Source: Tillandsia leiboldiana
Taxonomy: Eukaryota > Streptophyta > Magnoliopsida > Poales > Bromeliaceae
DNA: 64,000 nucleotides
NCBI GenBank assembly: GCA_029204045.2
Contig: CM055066.1
Location: 22,238,120 to 22,302,119 of the forward strand
Direction of reading: 5' to 3'
Shown: in pieces, positions 51,486 to 64,000 of the stretch
Layout of the letters: each line of letters starts with the position of its first letter
How positions within the stretch are numbered: position 1 is the stretch's first letter
Position numbers and translations under genes: made by a program
Notes under the pieces: model-generated
The model's database searches: none
Seen by the model: only the letters and a program-made list of their open reading frames with translations
What the model was told of the DNA's origin: nothing

Positions 51486-51522
<37 letters not shown>
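51486..51522. repeat. (TA)n microsatellite
   Basis: About 37 bp of TA. Confidence 0.9.
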
Positions 51523-52400
<878 letters not shown>

Positions 52401-52420
52401 TATATATATATATATATATA

Positions 52421-52702
52421 TAATTTTGCTATTATAGTTGTAAAAGTACCAACTAAATATATTCTCTTAGATGATGCTATTACACCAATCATCTACTAAA
52501 TTTAAGGGTTTATTATCATCATAACCGCAAATTTTTTCATTTAAAGGCTAAAAATTATTTTCGCCCGTTAGATTTTACTATTTTTTTCAACCACCCATTA
52601 AACCCAAGGGGCCCACTATCATCTCAACTAAATATTTTTTAATCTAAGAGTTAAAAACTTAATAACACTAATGACTTGGTGCTATTAATAGCATTCCAAC
52701 CT
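52421..52702. mobile_element. MITE family C copy 4
   Basis: Begins GCTATTATAGTTGTAAAAGTACC and ends GACTTGGTGCTATTAATAGC, with the inner CCCAAGGGGCCCACTATCAT. The ends are less well matched to each other than in copy 1. Confidence 0.55.
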
Positions 52703-52725
52703 AGCTCTCTCTCTCTATATATATA

Positions 52726-53042
52726 ATTGTGATAAAAGTCTCAAATTTTAAATCAGAAATATTAAACTTTTTATTGATGTAAAGTAGAATTTTCTATCAA
52801 AGTTTCACCTAATTTGAATTATTCTACACCATTAAATTTATAAATGTTTCACATCGACCGTCAAAATAATTATTTTTGAGACTCTTTGATCGCTTGGAAA
52901 ATAATGTTGAAAAATGATGAAATTTAGTTTCTAAATAGTTCTAATAGCGTAGATCATGCCTAGCGGTGTCGATCGTCGAATTAGATATCCCATCATCAAA
53001 AATAATTTAAAAGTACAGAGGCCCCCGTACTTTCGAAAGCAC
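52726..53042. mobile_element. Family A MITE fragment without the Copia insertion (empty-site relative)
   Basis: The first ~85 bp match 2588-2673, and the sequence passes straight into the match to 9067-9299 at TTTCACCTAATTTGAATTAT. ATTTG is present once here and twice around the Copia element. The left terminus is missing. Confidence 0.75.
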
Positions 53043-53274
53043 GAAATTGAATTGTTCTACACCGTTGAATTTACAAACGTGCCACATCGACTGATAAAAT
53101 AATTATTTTTGAGACTCTTTGATCGCTTGGCAAATGATGTCGAATAATTATGAAATTTATTTTCTAAATAGTTCTACTAGCGCAGATCATGTCTAACGGA
53201 GTCGATCGTGGAATTAGATGTCCAATCATCGAAATAATTTACAAGTACAGAGGCCCCCGTTCTTTCAAAAGCAC
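53043..53274. mobile_element. Second right arm of a family A MITE
   Basis: Repeats the right arm of 52815-53042 (GAATTGTTCTACACCGTTGA to TCTTTCAAAAGCAC) in tandem. Confidence 0.65.
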
Positions 53275-53306
53275 TGGAGACGCACTATATATATATATAT
53301 ATATAC

Positions 53307-53920
<614 letters not shown>

Positions 53921-53924
53921 ATAG

Positions 53925-54129
53925 TAGAGCTTATATACTTTCAAAAGCACAAGCCTAACTATGCTTGTGAATTTTTTACCATTAGATTTGTATTGAGATT
54001 TGTGTTTTTGTAATTTCAACTAAGGAGAGAGAAAAGGAAAATACAGTAACACAAATCTCAATGCAAATCTAATGGTAAAAAATTCACAAGCATAGTTAGG
54101 CCTGTGCTTTTGAAAAGATATAAGCTCTA
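53925..54129. mobile_element. Foldback MITE, family E copy 3
   Basis: About 82-bp arms with few mismatches (TAGAGCTTATATACTTTCAA and, inverted at the right end, TAGAGCTTATATCTTTTCAA) around a GAGAGAG-containing centre. It directly follows copy 2. Confidence 0.8.
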
Positions 54130-54132
54130 CTG

Positions 54133-54271
<139 letters not shown>

Positions 54272-54494
54272 CTACTATACTCTTATAAGTATAGATCCTT
54301 CGTACTCATTAGTTATTTTCGATGATGAAGTTTTCGAATCGACGATTAATACCGTTAAATATGATATAGAACATTTTAAACTCATAAACCTAATTTTTGT
54401 AATTTTTTAAAATTATAATAAAATTCATCAAGTGGGTATAAAATGAATGGTCAAAATTGAACGACCTCCTAAAAATAGAAAATATGATTATTCA
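54272..54494. mobile_element. MITE arm truncated by the following LTR
   Basis: Resembles the outer arms of families A/B (TAGTTATTTTCGATGATGAAG, TCGACGATTAATACCGTTAA). There is no matching right end because an LTR starts at 54495. Confidence 0.45.
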
Positions 54495-54900
54495 TGTGAG
54501 GACCCAAAAATCCCACGTAAGGATTACTGTTATATCTGCAGCTTCTGGAGGCCTATGTGGCGTGTCGGCGGTGTTTATGCGCAAATTGGACACAAGTGAT
54601 GGACTCAGTGTGTTAAATGGATCACGAGAGTAGTCGGATGACCCTGTCGGATGTTTAGAAGTGGTTTCGCGCGAAACGGATAACAATATTGGACTCAGCG
54701 CGAAGTTTGGACAAAAGAACACCTTTCCGGATGCCTTCGGCAATTTTTAGAAATGGAATTTGGCAAAACGGACAGCGGATTTGAATTCAGCGTGCGAAAA
54801 CGATGAAAATGGACTATTCATTTGTATTTTTCGGAGTCCGGACGCCGCGCATGGATTTCGAGGCACTGGCACTGTTCCGGCGGCCGGCGGGCAGCAGCGG
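54495..54900 (+). mobile_element. 5' beginning of another LTR, interrupted by the next element
   Basis: Starts TGTGAGGACCCAAAAATCCC, a typical Gypsy LTR start, and contains three related stretches around TGGACTCAG (54600, 54691) and GAATTCAGCG (54774). It stops where the chromodomain element begins. The continuation would lie beyond the window. Confidence 0.5.
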
Positions 54901-57821
54901 TGTAATATCATAGATTTTGTAACACTTTATACCTCCTGCTAATAAAGTTTCCGTATTATGTAACTAATGTAACGGGTTTACTAAAGTCGATAATTCGGAG
55001 GTGCGGGTATTTTTCTACGATAGAGCTCGGAAAGCGGAGGACGGCAGCGCGATCGGATCCGGATTCCGATTTACGGAACTCCCGGAAATGGGTAGAAAGT
55101 GATCGCAATGGCCAGGTAGTGCATCGGAATCCGCGTAAGTGATTCGGCACGCTTTCCGAGGAAAACACGTGAATTTATCTTTAAAGAATTATCTTTAAAG
55201 AATTATTCCGAAGGATCTTATCTGAGGAATTAAATAATTGAGGAATTAATTAATTAGGATTTTAATACCCGATGTAGATTTCGCCGTACAAGAAGATTTA
55301 ATATGTGACTTCTCCGGAAAGAAAGAAAAAGTGAAACCCTAACCGAAAGAGGGAAAAGGTGAAACCCTAACCGAGAGAAAGAAAGAGCGAAAGAAAAGAA
55401 AAGAGAAGGCGAAACCCTAATCGGAAAGGAACGGTGGGAAAGAAGGTAAAGACGGAGGGACCTAGACCCTCCCGACGAGCGTGACGAAGCCGGGAGCGTG
55501 ATCGGATTACCGTCTCCGGCGATTAGAGGTAACCTAGATTTATGATTGTGTATTTCGCTCGGTTTTTGGGGTTTCGTTCTCTTTCACGGAGTCTTAGGAG
55601 GAGTCGTCGCTACCCTAGGCGTCGTCGCCGCGGAGCCCTAGGGCATCACCGCCGCAACCGGGATGCGCGCCGCGCGGGGACGGTGCCCGCATGGTCGCAA
55701 GAAGTGCCGCGCGGGACCAAGGTCCCGCGAGGCCGAGGATAGGGTCAGCGCCGCGCGGGGCCAGTGCTCGCGCGACCGCGACAAGTGCCGGCCCGCGCGG
55801 CGGCAGCGCGCGCCGCGCGGGGCACATGCCCGCGCGGCCGCGGCAGGGGCCGCGCGGGCGGGCGCCCGCGCGGCGGCGGCAGCACGCGCCGCGCGGGGCT
55901 CAAGACCGCGCGGCCGCGGCTGCATGCAGCGCGGGCGGGCGCCCGCGCGGTGGTGGAAGCGCGCGCCCCGCGAGACTCATGCCCGCGCGGCCGCGGCTGC
56001 GTGTCGCGCGGCGGCGGTGGCGGCAGCGCGCGCCGCGCGAGGCTTATGCCCGCGGCTGCATGCCGCGCTGCGGCGGTGGCGGCAGCGCGCGCCGCGCGAG
56101 GCTTATGCCCGCGGCTGCATGCCGCGCGGCGGCGGCGGCAGCGCGTGCTGCGCGGGGCGCAAGCCCGCGCGGCCGCGGCTAATGCCGCGCGGGGTCTGTG
56201 CCCGCGCGGCTGCGGCAAGTGCCGCGCGGGGCCGGTGCCCGCGCGGCCGCGGTTTGTGCCGTGAGAAGCCGAGGTCCGCACGATCGCGGAAGGTGCCGCG
56301 CGGGGTTGGTGCCCGTGCGGCCGCGGCTTGCACCGCGCAGAGCTAGGGCCCCGCGCTGTCACGGCAAACGCTGCGCGGGGCTGGTGCCCGCGCGGCCATA
56401 TGACCCGCGACTCCATGGGGGCGGCCGCGTCGCTCGACGCGAACGGGCGCCACCGCCGGGTCAAGTTGTCCTTAGTGTTTTGAGTTGTTGGGCTCAGTTT
56501 ATCCACTATTATATTTCTGTTCTGACCACGGCTCTTTTGGGGACTACTTCTAGGTTCGGGCGTCAAGAGAGAGCGAGGTTCGATCTCCGGAGTACACGTT
56601 TCGCATAATCAAGGTGGGTAGGTGTTGGTTATTACCGGTGTGGTGTCGTTTCCGAATACTTGTTTTGATAAAGTAGATATGGTTATAGTTTGACTAATCC
56701 CCTAGCATGTGAATCCCTTTTACTATGTCAATCAAGCGGCTGCGGTCGCAGGTGCGTTATACTTTTCTGGTTATAGCGGCTGAGGTCGCAAGGCAATAAA
56801 AATACTCATATTGCTTACACGCACACCGGCAGTTTGGCCACTGCAGAGGGTGTATTTTTCTGGAAAGATAGTAAGTCGTTTACCCTTGTACCCCACAAGG
56901 GGAGGTTAGTGGGGACCCCTCTTGGTGAGGCGACTGCTACTTGGGCAGTGGAGGGGTTGGAGGCACCAAGAAGATGAGTACGGTATTGGGGTTGGTGCCC
57001 AAAATATTCTGAAAGCTGGGGTAGGTGCCCAGCGGGACTTTTCAACAGGGATTTAGCGATACATGAGGGGGAGGGGAAAAGTAAATGCTCCAGTGACGCG
57101 GTGTGTTCTTTCTATTTATTGCGTTTACTTGCATGTTCTCTACTTTATCAGTCACTGACAACCCACACTGTGACAGGTTCGAGTAGGGGTGGATTTCGGG
57201 ACGACGGTGAGGCATCAGCTAGAGGACACTAGCCAAGAGGGCTAGTAAAACGATACTTCATTTTATTTATCTTTGGTTATGGCATTACTATGGTTAGTTC
57301 AACTGTGATTCATATACTGTGGTTTCTGATGGATGTTGGGATGAGGCCTTTCTTGTAACTAACTGGTGAATGATAGGATTCGTAATTGTGGCTTGTTTTC
57401 AAATACAAACCGATTTCAAAGGTGTTTTTAAAACAAGTGCCGTGTGGGCACCGATTTTAAAACCCGTGGATTTATCCTTTCAAGCTAATGGCCGCATAAA
57501 GAGTTTGCGAAAACGATTTAGAAAACTGGGTTTCGTGTGGGCACCGATTTTCAAAACCCCTGGGTTTATGCTATAGACTGTATAAGATAGCGGTGATGGT
57601 TTGACGTACTTATCCTCTCCTCATTGCATGTCATGATTGGAATGGTTAAAGTATTGGACTTGTTGGTGACGCCGTGCATATACAAAGGAGACTCCGCCCG
57701 TTTGGGGAGTGAATTTGTATATGCGGCGGGTCTGATACGCGCCGGAGGCAAGGTTCATGTAAATATTTAAGAAAAAAAATGGGTACGTTTTCCACTCCTT
57801 TAGAACCTCCGGGGCGTGATA
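54901..57821 (+). repeat. 5' LTR of the second chromodomain element
   Basis: About 2.9 kb by analogy of its end (CCGGGGCGTGATA) with the other element. It contains a GC-rich array (55640-56400). The last base is uncertain by a few positions, since the end is TA rather than CA. Confidence 0.85.
55640..56400. repeat. GC-rich array of about 37-bp units in the LTR
   Basis: Units of the type GTGCCGCGCGGGGCCGGTGC + CCGCGCGGCCGCGG, well seen from 56218 to 56400. In the middle (55990-56150) they alternate with a GGCGGCGGCAGCGCGCGCCGC-like unit. Frames through it on both strands are artefacts of composition. Confidence 0.85.
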
Positions 57822-57828
57822 GATTTTA

Positions 57829-57839
57829 TGGTATCAGAG
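57829..57839 (+). promoter_or_regulatory. tRNA-Met primer-binding site of the second chromodomain element
   Basis: TGGTATCAGAG seven to eight bases after the LTR end, the same spacing as in the first element. Confidence 0.85.
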
Positions 57840-58044
57840 AAAAATGACTTTAACCAAGGAGATCATGACCAACATCCACAGAAAGGAATGCCACAAGGGA
57901 CTAACTAAGTTGATAACCAAAGTATAGGTGTGTCACGTACGGGCGTGAGCGCGGGGAGACAAGGGATAGAGTCCCAGGGTTAGTAGGTCAAGTTGCTAGA
58001 CCGATTGAACTATGATTAATGGTTTTCTTTGCTCACAGTGGAGA
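57840..58044 (+). other. Untranslated leader of the second chromodomain element
   Basis: About 200 bp between primer site and gag start, with no other feature. Confidence 0.6.
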
Positions 58045-59565
58045 ATGGCTCGTACAACATCGTCGACGGAAAATGCAGGAGCCGATGATGCGGCTCCAGG
58101 AACTGGGGAGAATAAAGTAATCCGACAGCAGTTACGTGAGATGGCCGGACAACTGTCAGCCCTCACAGAGCACGTGCGTCAGCTGACGCAGCAGCAACAG
58201 GCCGTGCCTGGGGAGAGTGCCCGGGTCCCGCCACCGGAAGCAAGCGCGCCCGCGGCAGGACCATCTGGAACGCATGACGAGACAACGGCCGCTCCTCCCC
58301 AGATGACGACCACTGGAGTGTCGATGGATCAACCGGCCGCGCCATCGGCCATACCCAGCCCATCGGCTTCAGGACCCGTGACGGGCGAAGCCTCCACCCA
58401 ACGGACGGAACGGGACAGGGTGAGAGCGAACCTGTCCGAGTTCAAGAAACACGACCCACCCGTATTCGAGGGCGAGACGACCGATCCCTGGGTCGTGGAG
58501 AAGTGGGTGGATACGATGGAAAAGCTATTTGAGGATTTAATGATGGAGGAACAGGAAAGAGTTCCCCTGGCGGTTAATTGTCTTGAGGGAAATGCCCGGA
58601 TATGGTGGAAAACAGTACGCCCGGATTCCACGAAGGGCGATGCCATGCCGACATGGATCGAGTTCAGAGAAAGGCTGTTCGGAGCTTTCTTCTCCAACAG
58701 TGTGAAACAGCAAATGGAGGACGATCTGAAGCATATTCGGCTGGGGAGCCGATCCGTCATGGAGTATCAACGAGAGTTTGTGAGGTTGGCAAACTGCATC
58801 CCCTTCGTCATAAGGGACGAAGCTCATAAAGCCTGCCTCTTCGTCGACGGATTACGAAGCAACATCTTCGAGGTGGTGCAAGCAGCGGACCTTCACACCT
58901 TTCAGAGGGTGGTGGATAGAGCTACCATTGTGGAGCGCGGCTTCGCAGTGACGCGCTCTCGGCGAGAGGACGCGGATTTCAACAGAGATAAGAAGCGTCC
59001 GCAATCTTTCACAGGAGGGGGACCACCCAGTGGGAGTCGGCCCCCTAAACATCGTAAGTCGCACCACGGGGCCAGGAGCGCACCGGCAGGCGGTCAAAGA
59101 CCAGGGGACAGACCCTGTGTTATCTGCAATGGAGCCCACAAAGTTACCGAGTGCGCGAAGAGGCACGACCACTGCTTCCGTTGTGGCAAGCAGGGCCACT
59201 TCCGTCATAACTGCCCTACAAACCCGGGACCAGCCTCGTCCGCGGCCTCCGCCCCACCGCCACAACAGTCAGGAAGGGGGAGGATTCCCACGGGACCCGC
59301 GGCGCTCCCTCCGCCCACCCGACAGGAGGGGGAGACGCGTCCGCAATCGGGAGGGAGGATCTACTCGATGACCCACCAAGGGGCAGACCCACCGGAGGAT
59401 GTCGTGGCAGGTACTACTCTAATCTCATACTCTCGAGCTAGAACACTATTCGACACTGGGGCATCGCTCTCCTTTGTATCTAGTACTTTTGCCTATACTC
59501 ATGACTTGGAAATGAAACCCCTATGTCATTCCCTCACCGTCCGAACTCCTGGGGGGGCCTATTGA
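58045..59565 (+). pseudogene. gag: Gag and start of protease of the second chromodomain element
   Basis: Read from the Met of MARTTSSTENAG; a Met 11 codons upstream only adds leader. Gag capsid (VVEKWVDTMEKLFEDL, CLEGNARIWW), basic linker, a CCHC knuckle CFRCGKQGHFRHNC (about residue 380) and the protease active site LFDTGASLSF (about 470). The frame leaves the family alignment at a run of seven G (59551-59557) and stops at 59565, while the protease sequence continues in another frame from about 59565. Gag and Pol should be one frame in this group, so this is a disabling frameshift or a homopolymer error. Confidence 0.88.
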
Positions 59566-62500
59566 GGCCGTCAACTATGTGCCTTCCTGCCCAATAAGGT
59601 TGGGAAGGTTAGACTGCCCCGAAGACCAGGTGGTCATTCCACTGAAGGAATTCGACGTAGTTCTGGGAATGGACAGGCTTACCAACTACCAGGCGGAGAT
59701 TGACTGCGACAAACGTCAAGTGCGTCTGCGGGAACCGAGATTTCCGGAAAACGTATACCTCGCGTGTAAGAGTACCTTCTTTTCGACCGTCATCACCGCA
59801 ACCCGGGCATGGAGAATGATGGAGAGTGGATGCGTGGCGTACTTAGCCTCTGTGGATCTGGCGACCCGACCCACCTCCTCACTTTCCGACATTGCAGTAG
59901 TAAGGGACTTCCCGGATGTTTTTCCGTCCGAACTTCCGGGGATGCCACCTGGACGCGAGGTCGACTTCACTATCGAGCTAATTCCAGGGACAAAACCCAT
60001 CACGAAGGCGCCATACAGAATGGCCTTCGCCGAACTAAAGGAATTGAAGGCGCAGCTTGAGGACCTTCTGGACAAGGGGTTCATTCGACCGAGTGTGTCG
60101 CCGTGGGGAGCGCCTGTGCTCTTTGTAAGGAAGAAGGACGGGAGTCTACGGTTATGCATAGACTACCGGGAGATAAACAAGGTCACGGTGAAGAACAAAT
60201 ACCCCTTGCCACGTATCGATGACCTGTTTGACCAACTCCAAGGGGCGACCGTGTTCTCCAAGATTGACCTCCAGTCGGGCTATCACCAACTCGGAATCAG
60301 AAGTGAGGATATACCGAAGACGGCGTTCCGAACTCGCTATGGCCACTACGAGTTCACGGTGATGCCGTTTGGGCCTACCAATGCCCCAGCGGTATTTATG
60401 GATATGATGAACCGGATTTTCAAACCATTCCTGGACCAATTTGTGGTGGTTTTTATCGATGATGTCCTCATCTATTCCCGCACGGACAGAGAGCATGAGG
60501 AACACCTCCTAGTGATCCTCCAGACCCTGAGGGATCAGAAACTACATGCCAAACTCAAAAAGTGTGAGTTTTGGCTCCGTGAGGTCGATTTTCTGGGACA
60601 TATTGTCTCGGCCACGGGAGTTGCGGTGGATCCAAGGAAAATAGAATCGGTGACCAACTGGGCTCGCCCGACCACGGTGACAGAAATCCGAAGCTTCCTC
60701 GAGCTAGCAGGATACTACCGACGCTTTGTGGAAGGCTTTTCAAAGATAGCCACTCCCCTTACTCGACTAACCCGAAAAGGGGAGAAGTTCGTCTGGACGG
60801 ATCAATGCCAGAAGAGCTTCGAGGAGCTTAAGGACAGACTCACGCGGGCACCGGTACTCACGTTGCCACAGCCCGGTGAGGATTACGAGATCTACTGTGA
60901 CGCGTCTCTAAGTGGACTGGGAAGTGTGTTGATGCAACAAGGGAAAGTCATCGCATATGCGTCAAGACAGCTCAAGGATTATGAGCGGAACTATCCTACA
61001 CACGACTTGGAGGCACTACCTCTACGGGGCACACTGTAAGATGTACTCCGACCACTAGAGCCTCAAAAATTTGTTTACGCAAAAGGAGTTGAACTTGCGG
61101 CAACGAAGGTGGCTGGAACTACTGAAGGACTATGATTTGTCCATCCATTACTACCCCAGGAAAGCAAACGTGGTAGCCGATGCCTTGAGCCGGAAGGGAC
61201 AGGCGGGGGAGACGACACTATGCACCCTTACCCAACAGGATCGGCTAATTGCACAATTCTCGCAACTGAGACTGGAGGTGGTGCCAGCAGGAGCAGTTGC
61301 GAAATTTATGTCCTTAGAAATAAAGCCTACGCTGATAGAGAGGATCGCAGAAGGCCAAGCGACGGACCCATAATTACAGCAGGTGCGGGACAGGTTATCC
61401 TCGGAACCAGGTGGGGATTTTGTGATCGGCGTCGACGACGTGTTGAGGTTCCGGGGACGAGTCTGCGTACCAGAAGTGCCGGAACTAAGGAGAGAAATTC
61501 TGGCGGAAGCGCATAACGCCCCCTACACTGCGCATCCTCGAGGTACAAAAATGTACAGAGCCCTAAGACAGACCTTTTGGTGGCCTAAACTAAAGAACGA
61601 TGTGGCGCAGTTCGTGGCACGATGTTTGGTGTGCCAACAGGTGAAGGCGGAACACCAACGACCGGCGGGAAAACTACAGCCATTGCCCATACCGGAGTGG
61701 AAATGTGAACGGATCACCATGGATTTCGTGACCAGTTTTCCGCGATCGCAACAAGCACACGACGCGATATGGGTCATCGTGGACCGTCTGACGAAATCGG
61801 CCCACTTCATACCGATTCACACGACGTGGACTAGGGATCGGCTGGCGCAGACCTATATCGATGAAGTGGTGAGGTTGCATGGAGTACCATCATCCATAAC
61901 CTCGAAAAGGGACACGCGCTTCGTGTCAAACTTTTGGCGGAGTCTGCAGCAGGCGTTGGGGACCAAGTTGCAGTTTAGCACGGCTTTTCACCCGCAGACG
62001 GACGGGCAATCGGAGCAAGTGAACCAGATTCTTGAGGATATGCTTCGAGCTTGTGTGCTAAGCCTGGGGGAGTGGTGGTCGCGTTACCTACCCCTCGTGG
62101 AATTTGCTTACAATAATAGCTATCAGGCTAGTATTCGGATGGTCCCGTACAAAGCCTTGTACGGACGCCGGTGTCGATCGCCCATTTACTGGGACGATTT
62201 GGGAGAACGGAAACTCTTGGGGCCAGACCTCGTAGAGGAAACGGAAGCAAAGGTGCGCCTTATCAGGCAGCGGTTGTTGACCGCCCAGAGCCGGCAGAAA
62301 AGTTACGCGGACCGGAGGCGACGAGAACTGGAATTCTCGGTAGGGGATCATGTGTTGCTACGCGTGTCACCGTCCAAGGGGACAAGACGGTTCGGCATAC
62401 GAGGGAAGTTGAGCCCCCGGTATGTGGGACCATTCGAAATCTTGGAGCGCATGGGCCCGGTGGCGTACCGGTTGGCCTTACCGCCAAATCTCGAACGGGT

Positions 62501-62765
62501 GCATAACGTTTTCCACGTCTCGATGCTCCGGAAGTACTTATCTGATCCGTCGCACGTCCTCGACGCCTCGGCCGTTGAACTACGGGAGGACCTGAGCTTC
62601 GAAGAAACGCCGGTGCGGATCTTGGCAAGGGAAGAAAAGAACCTGCGAAACCGGACAATCCCCTACGTAAAGGTGGAATGGAGTTACCACGAGGAGCACG
62701 AGGCGACGTGGGAACTTGAAACGAAAATGAAAGAGTGTTACCCCGAGTTATTTAGCGAGGAGTGA
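59566..62765 (+). pseudogene. pol: Pol (protease end, RT, RNase H, integrase, chromodomain), broken
   Basis: 59566-61039: rest of protease, reverse transcriptase (FIDDVLIYS near 60455) and RNase H (YCDASLSGLG near 60895). Near 61011 a few tens of bases are missing from RNase H and the frame changes; a TAG lies at 61056-61058 and a TAA at 61371-61373. 61374-62765 is open: integrase zinc finger (CLVCQQVKAEHQ), TMDFVTSFPR, then SKRDTRF where the family has SDRDPRF, so the second catalytic Asp is replaced by Lys. TDGQSEQVNQILED carries the Glu, and a chromodomain follows (IPYVKVEWSYHEEHEATWE). Inactive by several independent lesions. Confidence 0.9.
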
Positions 62766-62807
62766 GATTAAGTTTCGAGGACGAAACTTCTTTTAAGAGG
62801 TGAGTGG
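62766..62807 (+). promoter_or_regulatory. Region with polypurine tract before the 3' LTR
   Basis: AAGAGGTGAGTGG ends directly at the LTR start TGTAATATC (62808), the expected place for the polypurine tract. Confidence 0.65.
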
Positions 62808-64000
62808 TGTAATATCATAGATTTTGTAACACTTTATACCTCCTGCTAATAAAGTTTCTGTTTTATATAACTAATGTAATGGGTTTACTAAAGTCAATAA
62901 TTCGGAGGTGCGGGTATTTTTCTGCGATAGAGCTCGGAAAGGGGAGGACGGCAGCGCGATCGGATCCGGATTCCGATTTACGGAACTTCCGGAAAGGGGT
63001 AGAAAGTGATCATAATGGCAAGGTAGCGCATCGGAATCCGCGTAAGTGATTCGGCACGCTTTTCGAGGAAAACGCGGGAATTTATCTTTAAAGAATTATC
63101 TTTAAAGAATTATTCCGAAGGATCTTATCTGAGGAATTAATTAATTAGGATTTTAATACCCGATGTGGATTTTGCCGTACAAGAAGATTTAATTTGTGAC
63201 TTCTCCGGAAAGAAAGAAAAAGTGAAACCCTAACCGAAAGAGAGAAAAGGTGAAACCCTAACCGAGAGAAATAAAGAGCGAAAGAAAAAAAAAGAGAAGG
63301 CGAAACCCTAATCGGAAAGGAACGGTGGGAAAGAAGGTGAAGACGGAGGGACCTAGACCCTCCCGACGAGCGTGACGAAGCCGGGAGCGTGATCGGATTA
63401 CCGTCTCCGGCGATTAGAGGTAACCAAGATTTATGATTGTGTATTTCGCTCGGTTTTTGGGGTTTCGTTCTCTTTCACGGAGTCTTAGGAGAAGTCGTCG
63501 CTACCCTAGGTGTCATCGCCGCGGAGCCCTAGGGCATCACCGCCGCGACCGGGATGCGCGCCGCGCGGGGACGGTGCACGCACGGTCGCAACAAGTGCCG
63601 CGCAGGACCAAGGTCCCGCGAGGCCGAGGATAGGGTAAGCGCCGCGCGGGGCCGGTGCCCGCGCGGCCGCGACAAGTGCCGCGCTGGCGGGCGCCCGCGC
63701 GGCGGCAGCACGCGCCGCGCGGGGCACATGCCTGCGCGGCCGCGGCACGTGCCGCGCGGGCGGGTGCCCGCACGGCGGCGGCAGCACGCGCCACGCGGGG
63801 CTCATGCCCGCACGGGGCTCAGGCCCACGCGGCCGGGGCTGCATGCCGCGCGGGGCTCAGGCCCGCGCGGCCACGGCTACATGCCGCACGGGCGGGCGCC
63901 CGCGCGGTGGCGGCAGCGCGCGCCGCGCGAGGCTTATGCCCGCGCGGCCGCGGCTGCTTATCATGCTGGCAGGTGCCGCGCAGCGGCGGCGGCAGCGCGT
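62808..64000 (+). repeat. 3' LTR of the second chromodomain element, cut by the window end
   Basis: Matches 54901 onward with scattered substitutions and small indels. The GC array begins at about 63545 and is still running at 64000. Confidence 0.92.

Larger units (their letters stand above)
54901..64000 (+). mobile_element. Second chromodomain Ty3/Gypsy retrotransposon, disabled, runs off the window
   Basis: 5' LTR 54901-57821, tRNA-Met primer site, gag and broken pol, polypurine tract, and 3' LTR from 58 bases after the last stop (62808) to beyond 64000. LTR start TGTAATATCATAG at both ends. The LTR sequence differs from the element at 27329, but gag-pol is related. The target duplication cannot be checked because the right end is outside. 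Confidence 0.92.

Overview
The window is plant nuclear DNA, almost all of it nested transposable elements. One host gene is visible, an F-box/kelch gene of the Arabidopsis At5g26960 type, and it is broken. GC-rich gene style, chromodomain Ty3 elements with ~3 kb LTRs and very many (TA)n arrays suggest a monocot. Pineapple (Ananas) or a relative would fit, but that identification is an inference. A run of 100 N at 39125-39224 is an assembly gap.

Layout, left to right. 1-1792 is the 3' part of an LTR. 1793-10721 holds MITEs and (TA)n arrays; one long-TIR MITE (2385-9299) was entered by a gag-only Copia element (2674-9061, TSD ATTTG). 10722-25201 reads as one ~14.5 kb Helitron on the minus strand. 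It encodes a RepHel helicase (one nonsense codon, one ~106-bp intron) and an intron-containing RPA1-like protein (one frameshift), followed by ~7 kb of repeat-rich noncoding 5' DNA. 25202-26999 is again MITEs and (TA)n.

27018-51256 is the broken kelch gene with a chromodomain Ty3/Gypsy (Tekay/Del-like) element inside it. The C-terminal end of the gene (27018-27328) and its N-terminal part (50223-51256) flank the element. The 5-bp duplication GCGGC lies at both junctions, and the gene frame is continuous across the insertion. The assembly shows the element twice, 27329-38541 and 39225-50222, on the two sides of the gap. The kelch flank is repeated too (38542-39124), and LTR-specific variants occur in the same phase in both copies. 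The simplest reading is one insertion (or two alleles of it) assembled twice as unmerged contig ends. A true tandem duplication is less likely but not excluded.

51257-54494 is a dense patch of MITEs and (TA)n. 54495-54900 is the start of another LTR, interrupted by a second chromodomain Ty3/Gypsy element on the plus strand (54901 to beyond the window end). That element is dead: frameshift, deletion, nonsense codons and a replaced integrase catalytic residue.

The LTRs of both chromodomain elements carry long GC-rich tandem arrays of different units (68/69 bp and about 37 bp). No CRISPR, rRNA or tRNA gene was seen. The tRNA-like matches are primer-binding sites.
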